Shown here piece by piece: positions 29,421 to 40,577 of a stretch of 64,000 nucleotides of DNA. Each line of letters starts with the position of its first letter. Positions within the stretch are counted from its first letter, which is position 1. The notes below the pieces were generated by a model. The model was not told the origin of the DNA. It searched no databases and was given only the letters and a program-made list of their open reading frames with translations. A program made the translations under genes and the position numbers. Source of the DNA: Globisporangium splendens (lineage: Eukaryota; Oomycota; Peronosporomycetes; Pythiales; Pythiaceae); assembly GCA_006386115.1 (NCBI GenBank), contig VFIW01000043.1, positions 1 through 64,000 on the forward strand. The letters are read 5' to 3'.

Positions 29421-31088
29421 TATAGAGACCATCACTGCCAAAATGAGCAGGCATGTACAGTGATGATTGACATACAGTACATTCACTCTGGTGGGCAATG
29501 ATTTGACCGCCAAGCACCTACAATCTCAGCGGAATCTCACGCGTCTTTGTCGCCCGTCGTTGCACAACTTGTGCACTTGACGCACTGTATTCCGAGGTTG
29601 CTGTTGTGAGAGCCACGCATTTGTGGAGGGTCCTTTGTAATTAGTCATCGCAGCAAGAGAGGGAGTGCCTGGCTTTGTGAGTCAAGTGGTTGTTGATCAT
29701 TACAGTTTGTTGTGAGCGTGGCACCAACGTGTGGTACAAATGCTCGATCAAGAACGTGTGGGCAACTCAGTTTCAGTCCAGTGTATCGCCAAGCCCAGCA
29801 TGCTTGCTCCACACAAAAGCAAACACGAGCAGGAAAAAAGAACACGGTGATCCCACTCTACTTCAACCTGCACTCCTGCAGGAAGAACACCATGTTGAGG
29901 TGGAGCTCTATCCCGCTAGTCCGCCGCGTCAGCGTGCCGGTTCCACGACTCCAACATAGAGACAATCACTCGCACGGAGATGCAGAAGACTGCTGGACAG
30001 TCAGCAGACTTGCTTGCAAGTGTTGAAGAACAGCGAGAAGGCGTAGGGTTGGATCTTCAGTCCCCTCTCTCCCACCCACAATTACTGGTGACCTGTGGCA
30101 ACACCTAGCCGCGAGACCAAATTGCTGCAACCAGGTGGGTTTTGTGTTTCTGGAGGCACTTCATCTGTCATTTTGCCCATTTCCAAATACAAATGGCCCT
30201 ACAAAGTACCACACGTGCTGGCGACTTCGGTCTTGCTGATTGTATTTGTAATATCTCAGCGGAAACGATGCATTGGCATGGCGACAACCATTTCTGCAGA
30301 AATAGACATGTTCGATCGTGCGTCGTGCTTGCAGTTAGTCTAGAAATTCTCCAATTCTCGGTGCTTTCCTTTCTGATGCAGACTTTTGCAATCTCACGCC
30401 ATGTCGCCAACAAGTTTGAATCAGTTCGGCGAAGCTGATCAAAGACCACACAAAGCCGAGCCAGTTTTGCTTGGCGCATGCTTTTGCTAAGTGTGGGTCT
30501 TTTTGGTTGGGCAAGAATACCAGTCTCATCAAATTATACAGTTCTCAAAGATATACAAGCAACCACTCGTACCGAAACATTTTGGCGGCTGTTTAAATAG
30601 GGTATGCAACTATAGAGTATCTTGCCGAAATCTAGGCAGACCGTTTCCCAAAACAGGTCACTCGTGGGCCCTACCCCTGGTGGTCTGTGCTTCTCCCTCC
30701 TGCAAGTCCTTCTCCAAAGACAGCCCTCGCTCCCCATCTCCTCCACATCCCGCTTGCCGTTTGCTGTTTGCTGTCGAGCAGTGCCGGCAAGTGTGCATGA
30801 GTGTGTGAGTGGGGCAACAAACAAAGGCGGGACCATACAAAAAGCAAGTTGCCTCGCATTTTCGTTCGCTCTGCTCTCTTCCCAGCACATCGTCGTCAAC
30901 ATTTCGTCGGTTTGCTCATTCGGCAAGTCTCCTTGCGCACCGCACTCTTGAAACAGCAGAACAGGAACAAAGCAACACACACACACAAACGCACACACAC
31001 AAACGCACAGACCGCAAGCAAGTGTCGCACTCCCACCGCCAGATATAGAACGCCAGTCAGTATCATTACCGCATCAGACAGAACGACA
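29421..31088. other. intergenic region between array and PX gene
   Basis: About 1.7 kb with only short, domain-free ORFs on both strands. An ACACAC/CACAAACGC-rich stretch lies at about 30975-31010, just upstream of the PX gene. Nothing else is supported. Confidence 0.5.
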
Positions 31089-32219
31089 ATGGTGCTGCAG
31101 ACCCCGAGCGTGCTGCACACGACGATCGCGCACGTGGCCAAGCCGACGGCGTCTGGCGCGCACACGCACACGCAGTACCTCATCCGCGTCTCGGACGAGC
31201 GCTACCCGGGGCTCCACTGGACGGTCTACCGGCGCTACTCGGAGTTCCGCGACCTGCGCCTCAAGCTCGAGCACGCCGTGCGCGAGGGCGACATGTGCGA
31301 CCACTGCACCATCATGGCCAAGCGCTCGAGCTTCGTGCAGTTCCCGCACCGCAAGTGGTTCGGCAACCTCAAGGAGTCGACGCTCGAGTCGCGCCGCGTG
31401 GGCCTCGAGGCGTTCCTGGACGCCGTCACCAAGCACGCGCGCACGTGCAAGGAGAGCATGACGTGCCAGACGAGACCGCTCATGGACCAGTTCCTCATGG
31501 TCAACGACATGCGCTACTCGTTTTTGAACGTAAACATGAGCGAGCAGGAGGTCGAGCTCATGACCAAGTTCGGCGGCTCCAACCCGACGACGCCAGTGAG
31601 CGGCAAGATGGCGTCCACGCCCGGTCGCCTCGACCGCTTGAGCGCGAGGGAGTTTGTGGATCCAGCGCAGATCCGGAGACAGACGAGCACCAACAGCAAC
31701 AACAAAGAAGAGCAGGAAGAGAAAGGTCCAACGGAAGATCAGAACAACAACAACAACACAGACGATGAGCGTATCTCGGCCATTGAGATGGAGGGCCGCG
31801 TGCTGAAGGCGAGGCTGAAGACCATGCCGAACCTGCTTGCCTACAACAAGGAGAAGCCTGCGGCGCCGCGCAAACCGCGCACCCAGTCCTGGAACGATGA
31901 CACTAAGGATGCTTCCTCGTCGATGCGACCGAACAGTCTGTCGGACTGGGGGAGCATCAAGTTCCAGACCCAGTCGGCAGGCCGCCACTCGGATCCAGGT
32001 GCCAACTCGAATGATTTGTTGAATTTCTCGCGGGGAAGCATCACGGGCAGCAGCCGTCCGCGCCGATCCGACCAGCGCTCGCGCGCGCGCAAAGTGCACC
32101 TGTCGTCGGCCGCGAAGCGCGTGAAGAAGCTGGAAGAGCAGGAGGCGCGGTTCCATCAGCAGCAGCAGCATCTCCAGCGGCCCAAGCGCGTCGCCATGCT
32201 CCCGACCATCGCCGAATAA
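31089..32219 (+). CDS. PX (phox-homology) domain protein, 376 aa
   Basis: PX domains bind phosphoinositides, mostly PI3P on endosomes. Residues 15-145 form the domain: HTQYLIRVSDERYPG, then the signature WTVYRRYSEFRDL with the conserved RRYSEF lipid-binding Arg. A helix and a basic stretch (FPHRKWFGN) follow, then the domain end (PLMDQFLMV). An insertion with two Cys-containing patches lies inside the domain. The remainder is disordered and Ser/Gln-rich, with an Asn repeat near residue 220 and an Arg-rich end. The ATG at 31089 is chosen because the longer frame upstream is low-complexity UTR. Single exon. A sorting-nexin-like role is inference only. Confidence 0.85.
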   Translation: MVLQTPSVLHTTIAHVAKPTASGAHTHTQYLIRVSDERYPGLHWTVYRRYSEFRDLRLKLEHAVREGDMCDHCTIMAKRSSFVQFPHRKWFGNLKESTLESRRVGLEAFLDAVTKHARTCKESMTCQTRPLMDQFLMVNDMRYSFLNVNMSEQEVELMTKFGGSNPTTPVSGKMASTPGRLDRLSAREFVDPAQIRRQTSTNSNNKEEQEEKGPTEDQNNNNNTDDERISAIEMEGRVLKARLKTMPNLLAYNKEKPAAPRKPRTQSWNDDTKDASSSMRPNSLSDWGSIKFQTQSAGRHSDPGANSNDLLNFSRGSITGSSRPRRSDQRSRARKVHLSSAAKRVKKLEEQEARFHQQQQHLQRPKRVAMLPTIAE

Positions 32220-32706
32220 GTTAAGTTTCAGTTTAGAGAAGCAAGCCATCTTGTATTTATATTTTCACGTCCACCACTCATTTATTTCGTAGCGAGAGCA
32301 GCCGAAATTTTGCCAAGTATTTAAGAAAAAACCACAACAACAGGCATGCTGTTATACCATTCAAACACTCGCTTTCTGTCTGCATTGCTGTAAACGCAAA
32401 GGGAAGCAGACATGCTGAGCCAGTCGCCGATCCTGCGTGACGTCATGATGAGCAAGGCGCGCGAACAGACAAAGCTTATGTTTGGGATACGACTGGAGGT
32501 GTGATGTGTATATTTGGGGAATGAGCCATCTGATCTAATGAGTTGGCAGATGCAAAACAAGAAAAAAATCAAATTCCAGCAACTTGCAAAGCAAACAGCA
32601 GGGAGCACAGGCGCACGCGAGCAAGAGGCAAAGCGAAGCAACAACAGATGAGCGCCACCCATTCCGTCTGCTTGGTGCTTGGAGACTGAGCACACTGAGC
32701 ACATGC

Positions 32707-32734
32707 GTCTCTCTCTCTCTCTCTCTCTCTCTCT
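32707..32734. repeat. (TC)n microsatellite
   Basis: About 14 TC dinucleotides directly beside the stop codon of the minus-strand permease gene. Confidence 0.9.
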
Positions 32735-34869
32735 AGCCCGTGATGACGCGCGCACCGCCGAGCGACGCGATCGTGTGCGCAAAGTCGTGGTTGGGCTGCT
32801 TGATGAACATCATGTTCTTGGGCTGCTGGTACTTGCGCGAGATCCACTCGACCATGGCCGGTCCGAAGTGGCCCTCGACGCTCAGAAAGTTCATCTTGAT
32901 CTTGAGGTAAATGTGGTCGAAGAGCGCGACAGTCTCCTCGAAGCCCTCGGGAACGACCTCACCCTTCTCGTGGCAGTGCACCACGTACATCGTGTGCGTC
33001 TGCTCGTTCGTGCGCACGTACAGGATCGCCTTGTTGATGATCGACAGGTTCGGGTGCTTGCAGAAGAAGAACACCGCCGGCTCGTTGATCTCCTGAATGA
33101 AGCGCGCGATGGTCTTGCCGCCGCGCGCGCCCGTGCGCAGCGCATTCGTCTCGTCTTCGTCCGATTGCGCCAACGCCTGCTGCTTGAACCGGTCGTTGCC
33201 GCGCGACGGGCAAATGCGCTGCATGCAGTACAGCGCGATGCGCAGGATGAACGTGCGCTCGAACATCAGGTACACGAGCGAGAGCACCGAGAGGAAGTAG
33301 AGCGAAAAGTACGTCAACACGGTCGGATCGCCCAATAGGTTGCCCAGGAACGTCGCGAGGACCATGCCGACGCCCAAGATACAGCTCCACCACGGCGCCG
33401 TCACCGAGCGCTTGAGGTCCGCGCGCTTGAACTTGAGCAGCATGCAGCCCGAGCCGAAGAGCGTCATGAGTCCCAGGAACGCGTACGTGTACACACCCGA
33501 GAGCGTCTCGGTGTCGCCGTGTAGGATCAGAACGAGGCTGGACGAGACCAGAAAGTAGCCGATGATGATGAAGTGATTCGTGTGACGCAGCGAGTTGACG
33601 TGGAGCAGGAAGCCCGGGAGCACGCGATCACTCGAGAGACGGCGGATGAGACCGATGAAGCCGACGTACGCCGTCAGCACGGCACCCGAGAGCACGATGA
33701 ACGCGTCGAGCGCCACCACCGTCTGCATATGCTCACCGGCAACCGCAAGTCCCATTTGCGCCAGTACCGTGTCCTTGTTGGCGACGATGCTGCCTGGCCC
33801 CATCAGTGGGAGCACACCGAGCGACAGCAGCGAGATCAGAGGGTTGAAAATCGCCACGCTCCACCACATGTTCTACAATTACAACGAGAGCAACGGCGCG
33901 AGGCATTAGTACGTGATGCATGATGCATGGGAGTCAACGCATATATAAGCGTACGCGAAGGGTCTTTGGGAACACGCCATCAGCTTGCTCTTCGACGAAC
34001 TGGGACGACGACTCGAAGCCCGAGATGCCGAGCATCGCCGTGGACGTGCCGAAGAAGATCGCCGTGAACAAGTTGCCCGTGATGGTGTCGCCCGCTAGGT
34101 TAATGTCCGGGAAATCGGTCGAGAAGTTGGCCTTGAGGATCTCAAAATCGTTCTTGAACACGAAAATGGCCGAGAACACGCACAGCACTGCGAGCGTGAT
34201 GGAGTGCGCGATGAAGATCGCCAGCGCCACGAGCGCGCTCTCCGTGATACCGATCAGACTGAGCACAGCGAAGAAGAAGAGCAGACCGATAGTGGCCGGC
34301 ACGATCGGCAGTGTCGGGATCTGCGACGCCAGGTAGTTGCACGCCGACGTGCCCGACACGACACCCGTCGCGATGTACGACAAGATTGCCAGAGACGCGG
34401 CCACAGACGCCACGCGCTTCGTCGTCGTGTTCAGCAGCACATTGTAGGAACCGCCGTTCAGCGGGATCGCGTTCACGACCTCGCCGTAGATGAAGCGGTA
34501 CAAGTAGAGCACGCCGGCGACAATCGCGAGCGCCACGGGGGCCAGGAAACCCGCCTTCGATGCCACGATGCCCGACACGTACAGGCAGCTGGAGAGGATG
34601 TCGTTGCCACAGATGGCGGTCGCGAGCCACTCGGAGAGCTTCGGGTGGTCCATGGAGAGATGCGCTTGGATGTCCGCAAGCTCACGTTCGTCCGGCACGG
34701 TGCGCAAGTTGTTGCCCCAGCCAGGGAACTCCCAGGGCTTGAGCGTGTTGCTGTTCTTGTCGATGCGCAGCAGCAGCGGGCTCATGTGGCCCTCGGGGAT
34801 GGCGACGCTCGCGCTGTCGCTCGCGCTGTCGCTCGGGATGGCGCCGTACTTGGCGCGTCGCTCCGCCAT
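32733..34869 (-). CDS. APC-superfamily amino-acid/cation permease (2 exons, 684 aa)
   Basis: Exons 33955-34869 and 32733-33872, with an 82-bp intron. The protein has a hydrophilic N-terminus of about 95 residues. About 12 membrane helices follow, starting at LATAICGNDILSSCLYVSG, which fits the first-helix region of APC-type transporters where the substrate binds. IPLNGGSYN in the third-helix region also fits this family. The C-terminal 170 residues are cytosolic and hydrophilic, an arrangement seen in SLC12-like and some protist APC transporters. Substrate cannot be predicted. Divergent from the thiamine gene with a 355-bp gap. Confidence 0.8.
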
Positions 34870-35224
34870 CTTCGCGCGCTTGTGCTCGACGCAAAGATTT
34901 CAGGAATGCGCCAAGTGTAACCACTGGTGTAAACAACGCCCCCTATGGTACTCTTTTGTCATCAGTGAGATACCTCTTTAAATTCGGTAACCCGTAAATG
35001 ACTCCGGTGTGTGAGCTTTCGTCTGCAAAAGCCTCTCTATCTTCCAAAATTCGATGGATGCCGCGTCTTTTTGTCAGGAAATCAGACATTTATGATCAGC
35101 CATCTAGCCAGCCACTCATCCAATCAAACAAATACCTTCAAGTACCGATCTTGCACCGGTACAATGTCGCGTCGACGCAGGTGCGTCTTACCTATCATCT
35201 CATTCCGCGAATGACGCCAGGAAG
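34870..35224. promoter_or_regulatory. divergent intergenic region, permease / thiamine-phosphate synthase
   Basis: 355 bp between the two start codons. It must hold both promoters. I searched for a TPP-riboswitch core by eye and did not find one. Confidence 0.5.
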
Positions 35225-35968
35225 ATGCGGCGCACGGGGAATCTGCTGCCGCTCTACTTCATCACGCCGTCTGTGGGTGCCAAGCTGTCGCCGGCGCGTC
35301 TCCCGCGTGTGGTTGAAGATGCGATCCGCGGCGGCGCGGACATCGTGCAGTGGCGCCAGAAGCCCGCGAGCGCAGACCTCGCGGCAATCCCCGACTTGAG
35401 AACCGCATGGGACAACAGCAAGAAGAGCTCGTTCTTCCTGCTGGAGACGGCGAAGGAGATCCGAAACATTACGCGAAAGTATGGCGTACCGCTGATCGTG
35501 AACGATTCGCTGGAACTCGCGCTCGAGATCGAGGCTGATGGCGTGCATGTGGGCCAGACGGACGCGAAGATCGCCGATCTGCAGCAGCGACTGCGTGTCG
35601 AGGGCAAACAGGAGCTCATTGTGGGTGTCACGGTTCGCGACAGCAAGCAAGCAAAAGCGGCATGCGAAGGCGGCGCGACGTACCTCGGTGCTGGTCCCGT
35701 GTTCAAGTCCAGTTCGAAGCCCAATGCGAACGACGGTCATACAATTGGCATTGAGGGACTTCGCGAGTGCACCAACATGGCGCAGAAATACGACGTCCCC
35801 GTGTACGCGATCGGGGGACTGTCGCTGGCGGATGCGAGTATCCAGAGCTGCATCTCCGAAGGGAAGGCGGCAGGCGTCTCTGTGATCGCTGCGATTGGCA
35901 ATGCGGAGGATGTCGAAGCTGCGGCTGCTGCTATTCGCAAAGCGCTGATCGAAGCCACAGAGACATAA
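35225..35968 (+). CDS. thiE: thiamine-phosphate synthase (ThiE-type), 247 aa
   Basis: Joins the pyrimidine (HMP-PP) and thiazole phosphate (HET-P) halves to form thiamine phosphate. The TIM-barrel signature elements appear in order: VQWRQK (residues 42-47), LIVNDSLELALEIEADGVHVGQTD (about 88-111, holding the catalytic/metal residues), GATYLGAGPVFKS (about 155-167), AIGGL (about 197-201) and GVSVIAAIG near 220. Length fits the monofunctional bacterial/plastid-type enzyme; no ThiD or ThiM fusion is present. Single exon with a short N-terminus and no clear targeting peptide. Phytophthora species are known thiamine auxotrophs, so presence here is notable. Confidence 0.88.
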   Translation: MRRTGNLLPLYFITPSVGAKLSPARLPRVVEDAIRGGADIVQWRQKPASADLAAIPDLRTAWDNSKKSSFFLLETAKEIRNITRKYGVPLIVNDSLELALEIEADGVHVGQTDAKIADLQQRLRVEGKQELIVGVTVRDSKQAKAACEGGATYLGAGPVFKSSSKPNANDGHTIGIEGLRECTNMAQKYDVPVYAIGGLSLADASIQSCISEGKAAGVSVIAAIGNAEDVEAAAAAIRKALIEATET

Positions 35969-36085
35969 GTTAGCTGTGTGCAGCACGTTTATTCATTTGT
36001 GGTGTGTGTACTACTCTGAACGATGGCAATATGATAATCGTAGTTGCATGATCGCATCTCCCGGTTCCGTCTTGCGTTCTGCTGC

Positions 36086-36862
36086 TTACAATTCGTTGAG
36101 TTGCTTGATGTTGTCGCGCAAAAGAGCTTCGTCGGCACCCGAGAACTACACACCAATCGAGCACAATCAAATTCATATTTTCCGTAAATGTTTTCCATAT
36201 ACAAACAAACCAAAAGAGAATAAACAAACTGCTGTACCGAGAGTCCTCGCTGCAGCTTGCCGTCGTTGAACGCAAAGAACGTTGGCATCGACTGTTGCGA
36301 AACAAAACAAACAGAATTTTATCAGTTGATGAAGTCGAAACTCACATACACAGCAGCGTCTTGTGCGTCATATAGCACAAGGCAACGTACACGAACGCCA
36401 GCCTTGGCAGTCGTGTCGTTCAGCTCATCGACGTCGACCTTCGCAAATTCGATATCCGGGTATTTCGCACTGCAACAATTTCACTCGGTCAGCATGCTGA
36501 CTTCGTTCTTTCGGTACCCAGCGTGCGATTGTGCACAAATAGACAGCAGCGCTCACCTGAGCTCATCGTAGATTGGCGAGATCATCTTGCATGGAGGGCA
36601 CCACTTGGCCGTGAAGTACACAATCGCCTTGCCACCACTTCCTTCCTGTGAATATTACAGAAATATGAAACACGTGTCTTGATATCCTCTCCGCTTGCTG
36701 CAGATTGCTTGAAACGAGAGAGAGAGAGGGACACACCGTGGCGATTTGCGTGTAGGCGCTATCCGAGCCCAGGATCTTGACGCGGCTCGACGCCGAGGCG
36801 AATGCGCGCGAGTGCGCCGCAGTTTGGCGCAACACCGATCGGGCCACCACAAGACGCAGCAT
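36086..36862 (-). CDS. thioredoxin, probably mitochondrial (5 exons, 135 aa)
   Basis: Exons 36737-36862, 36557-36645, 36391-36469, 36238-36291 and 36086-36145; all GT-AG and in phase. The first 30 residues are Arg/Ala/Ser-rich without acidic residues (MLRLVVARSVLRQTAAHSRAF), a typical mitochondrial presequence. The thioredoxin core follows: YFTAKWCPPCKMISP with a WCPPC active site (the common form is WCGPC), FAKVDVDE, and the cis-Pro loop SMPTFFAFNDGK. Pro in place of Gly in the active site is seen in some mitochondrial and protist thioredoxins. It functions as a disulfide reductase. The gene is divergent from the lipase gene. Confidence 0.87.
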
Positions 36863-37286
36863 CTTTCTCAGCCTCTAGATTTGGCAAAGTGGTGGTGGAA
36901 TGTATCCCATGCGTTGTTTTGAGGTTACGTCTGCTGTAACCCAACTGTAACCGAAGAGTAACTCATCGTTATTTACGGGCTTGTTATTTTCGGCATGTTT
37001 TGGGACGCGACCTGTGTTTTTTCTGGGATGATGATGAGATGGGTTCATGCGGATGCACTCTATTGCGCTGCCCTTGACATGCAAAGTTGCCACAACCAGT
37101 GCACCCTCCGAAGGTTTTTCCTACAGTTTTAAATCAGGGTCTAAGGTTTTTTGTACGCGTGCGTGGCCGCTTGACAAACGAGCAAAACCCCAAGCAGCTG
37201 CACAAGTCGCATGTGTCCAGCAGTAGCCATTCGCGACTTTGCGCGCTGCTCCGCACATCGAGCTCCAGATCCGAAGCCGCAGCGCC
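36863..37286. promoter_or_regulatory. divergent intergenic region, thioredoxin / lipase
   Basis: 424 bp between two start codons on opposite strands, without a coding signal of its own. Confidence 0.45.
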
Positions 37287-39845
37287 ATGATGCCGACGGC
37301 GTCTTCGCCCGCGGCGCGCACGCCGCACCACGATGAAGCGGACGACACGCCCGCGCACCTGCTGCAGGCGCTGCACAACCAGAGCAGCGAGCGCGACGCC
37401 AAGATGTCGACGATCGTGGGCCGCCGCGCCGAGCTCAAGAAGCTCACCAAGGTCGAGGGCAAGTGGGCGTTCTACCGCTCGCTCTGCCAGTTCCGCCTCG
37501 GCTACTTCGCGTTCCTCGTACTCATGGTCATCCTCATGTTCTCGTTCACGTTCCTCATGGAGATTTTCTTCGCCATCTTCCTCCCGAGCGCGCGCATGGA
37601 CCCCAACTTCACGATCCGCGCCATCTTCATGCTCGGCGTGCTGCCGTTCGCACTCATCCTGCTCTCGTACCTCTTTGAAGAGTCGACTCGACTGTTCCTC
37701 GACGCGATCGACAAGAGCGAAGGGAGTCTGAGCAAGTTCCGTCTCTCGCTCACTGTCGTGATCCACTACCTGCGCCACCGCGACGAAATGCCCGATGACC
37801 GCCTGCACCTCGAGCTGTCGAGTCAGTACCGCGGCGACGATGAGGACGACGCCGCGTGGCAACAGGTCGTGACGGCCACCAAGAGGTTCCCGCGTCGCGT
37901 CTACGACTTCTTCACGAGCGGCGGCGACCCGTTCGACGACAAGGACAAGGAAGCCGAGGACCAGAAGCGCGAGGAGCTTGAGCTCGCGTTCGAGCAGAGC
38001 CAAGAGGCGGGTCTCGCCGGCGCCCAGGAGCTCACGAGCAGCCACGACTCGGCTGCACACCGCTGGAAGAAAGCCATCGTGGCTGCCAACACGACCGTCG
38101 TGTTCAACAAGACGCGCTTCGACGGCCCGCCACTGGACTTCTCGACGCTCGTGATCGTCGACATCATCTGTCCGCTGCTCTTTGAGCTCGTGACGATCTG
38201 GACCTTCATCGGCTCGTTCCTCGCGTCGCTGTCGCCCATGGCCGCGTTCCTGGACTACGTGCAAGCCGGCTTCTACTCGCTCGCGGGGTACCTCGTGCTC
38301 TGGATGATCTGCCACTTCTGGAGCTCGCGCAACCAAAAGATGCGCGAGTTCGTGAGCAACTACCGCCGCCGTCGCCGTGAGCTGAAGCGTGCGCTCGCGG
38401 AGATGGAGAACGAGAAGCGCTCGGAGCAGCTCTGGCTCGTGGATGTCGGCTACCGCAGCTACGAGTACTTCCGCTCCATCTTCTTCACGATGTTCGACTA
38501 CTTTTACGATTGCTGTCGTCGTGGCCGTGGCCGCGCCTCGCAAGAGGAGCAGCAGCCATTGCAGCCGATGGCCGCGGCCAAGTACGCTGTCGCCGCGCGC
38601 AACGACGCCGACGAGACGAAGGCGGCAATCGAGGGCCGCGAGGAAGCCAAGCAGCTCGTGGAGGAAGTGAAGGACTGGAACCCGTGGAACCGGTTCTCGT
38701 ACAACCGCCGGTTGTGGATCCTGTGTCCGCTCGTGTTCTTCAGCGCCATCATCTCGTTCTCGGCGTTCTACTTGGGGTACTCGATCATGGGCATCTCGCT
38801 CATCCTCTTGGGCTACACGCTGCAGGGCCGCTTCCCACAGATCTTCGGCGCGGCGTTCCGCTCGTTCATCACGTGCTTCGTGATCCTGTCGTTCGTGTTC
38901 TTCTCGTCCACGTGGGCTGTCGGCACCTTCGTGTACGGCGGGGACTTCAAGGTGTACCCGCCGACGACGAACGCCACGGACTTGTCCACCAACGTGCTCG
39001 GCAACGTGTCGACCGTGTGGGGCAAGCTCGCCAAGTACCCGGTGTGCTCGCTCGACCTGTCGTCGCTGGACATCGTGGACTTTGCGCTCATCGCGGACTC
39101 GGTGTACGGCTACAACACGTCGGTGCAGTACGAGTCGTTCGCGCAGCGGTTCCAGGGTACGGAGCTCGGCGACTGGCAGTACGTGCAGCGCAACGACGAG
39201 AACGACAGCCACCAGGTCTGGGTCGAGCTCTTCTTTCCGACGATCAACATGACGGTGGTCGCGGTGCGCGGCACAGCCACGGCCACGGACGCGCTCGAGG
39301 ACCTGCACTTCTGGTTCGGCGTGAGCATCATGCAGGCCGCCAACGTGTTCGTGCCGTTCCTCAAGCAGCTGCCGACGACGTTCGTGGTCGAGATGCTGTC
39401 GCTCAACGTGCTGTCGTCCGCGATGCCGCCGCCCGTGTACACGGAGCTGCTGGACCACGTGGTGGCGCTCAAGCAGCGCGTGGGCGACAACCTCGTGCTC
39501 ACGGGTCACAGTCTCGGTGGCGCCATGGCCGCCATGGTTGGTGCCAAGACCAAGACGCCCGCCGTGTCGTTCTCCGGTCCAGGACTGCTCTACACGCGCG
39601 GCCGCTTCGGCGTCGACGACCAGGACATCCGCGACTACGTGCTCACGATCAAGCCGCGCCGCGACGTCGTGCCGCAGATCGACGAGCTCGGCGGCATGGT
39701 GCAGGAGATCGAGTGCCGTCGCACGAACCCGCTCGCGTGCCACAGCACGTCCACGCACTTGTGCGAGCTCTACGCGTCTTGCGGCGACCGCCGCCACCGC
39801 GACTGGTCCTACGCCACGCAGTGCACCACGTACATGGAGAAGTAG
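37287..39845 (+). CDS. membrane-anchored class 3 lipase, 852 aa
   Basis: The N-terminal 60 residues are hydrophilic. Membrane helices lie near residues 80-110 and 125-150, further hydrophobic helices near 285-350, and another pair near 475-540. The C-terminal third is an alpha/beta-hydrolase of the lipase class 3 family. It has LVLTGHSLGGAMAAMVG with the nucleophile elbow GHSLG (Ser about 738), and a candidate acid/His region after KPRRDVVPQID. Cys-rich spacing in the last 60 residues suggests disulfides on the lumenal or outer side. The layout (several membrane helices then lipase) loosely recalls Atg15- or diacylglycerol-lipase-type enzymes, but I cannot assign the subfamily. Single exon, very GC-rich with strong codon bias. 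The start is the first ATG of GCCATGATG. Confidence 0.83.
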   Translation: MMPTASSPAARTPHHDEADDTPAHLLQALHNQSSERDAKMSTIVGRRAELKKLTKVEGKWAFYRSLCQFRLGYFAFLVLMVILMFSFTFLMEIFFAIFLPSARMDPNFTIRAIFMLGVLPFALILLSYLFEESTRLFLDAIDKSEGSLSKFRLSLTVVIHYLRHRDEMPDDRLHLELSSQYRGDDEDDAAWQQVVTATKRFPRRVYDFFTSGGDPFDDKDKEAEDQKREELELAFEQSQEAGLAGAQELTSSHDSAAHRWKKAIVAANTTVVFNKTRFDGPPLDFSTLVIVDIICPLLFELVTIWTFIGSFLASLSPMAAFLDYVQAGFYSLAGYLVLWMICHFWSSRNQKMREFVSNYRRRRRELKRALAEMENEKRSEQLWLVDVGYRSYEYFRSIFFTMFDYFYDCCRRGRGRASQEEQQPLQPMAAAKYAVAARNDADETKAAIEGREEAKQLVEEVKDWNPWNRFSYNRRLWILCPLVFFSAIISFSAFYLGYSIMGISLILLGYTLQGRFPQIFGAAFRSFITCFVILSFVFFSSTWAVGTFVYGGDFKVYPPTTNATDLSTNVLGNVSTVWGKLAKYPVCSLDLSSLDIVDFALIADSVYGYNTSVQYESFAQRFQGTELGDWQYVQRNDENDSHQVWVELFFPTINMTVVAVRGTATATDALEDLHFWFGVSIMQAANVFVPFLKQLPTTFVVEMLSLNVLSSAMPPPVYTELLDHVVALKQRVGDNLVLTGHSLGGAMAAMVGAKTKTPAVSFSGPGLLYTRGRFGVDDQDIRDYVLTIKPRRDVVPQIDELGGMVQEIECRRTNPLACHSTSTHLCELYASCGDRRHRDWSYATQCTTYMEK

Positions 39846-40577
39846 GAGGACATGAGTAGCTGTTTGTAAAATTTCCATCTATCGATGCATCAAGTGTCGT
39901 TTTGCTTCACATCAAGATATATTCTCGGCTTTGTTTTTGAAGCGACGGGTGGGAGCGCCTCTTCAGATCTGGAATTATCATATCGCTTGATACTGCAATC
40001 GAGAGTTGCATTCGATCGCAATGGCGACGCAGGACGCGGTGTCGCCGCTGCTGTCGGAAGCCCAGGGGCTCCTGCTTCTGGTGCTGTGACTGTGTGTGTG
40101 TTGTGTCTGCATGATCCTCTCCAGTGTGGTTGTTGCTTGACTCTATTTTGTTGTGTTCTCCTTCTCATGCGCACGAATATTCAGGTCGTCGTATCCGCTT
40201 TGGCTCACATCTCAAGGCACGACATCAGGTGCTTCTCCTCTAACGGCGACAGCAGAGCAAGTGGAATCACTTCCTCTGACGCGTCGATAAGCGCAATCCT
40301 CAACGCGAGCGTATTTATCGGCGACTTCATCGCGCTAAGGTACGCGTCCGCAAGTGGAGAGTTCAAGCGGTCGAGTGATACCCCATTGGTATAGTAATGC
40401 GTGCTTTGTATGCAGCGCTGTGCCGCTTTCTCTTCACGTGGGCGTTCGTGGGGGAACAACAGCAATCCTTCAAGCCCTCGATCCGCAGCATGTACGAACG
40501 AAATGCCTATTATAAATGCGTCAGTGTATCCTAACAGCTAGTACTGGTGGTGACAGCGCAGAAGCAGCACGCGCAAC
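39846..40577. other. intergenic region
   Basis: 732 bp without a supported gene; short ORFs on both strands lack recognisable features. Confidence 0.5.

Noticed and set aside
31074..32249. 391-aa minus-strand ORF opposite the PX gene
   Set aside because: Arg/Leu/Ala-rich shadow frame of the GC-rich PX gene, without motifs.
34930..35224. possible TPP riboswitch upstream of the thiamine gene
   Set aside because: Only a short CAGTGAGATACC-like word is present; the paired TPP core elements are absent in the right order.
37134..39878. 914-aa minus-strand ORF opposite the lipase gene
   Set aside because: Its composition is extreme (Arg, His, Glu, Val) and lacks any domain. It is the antisense shadow of a GC-rich, strongly codon-biased gene.
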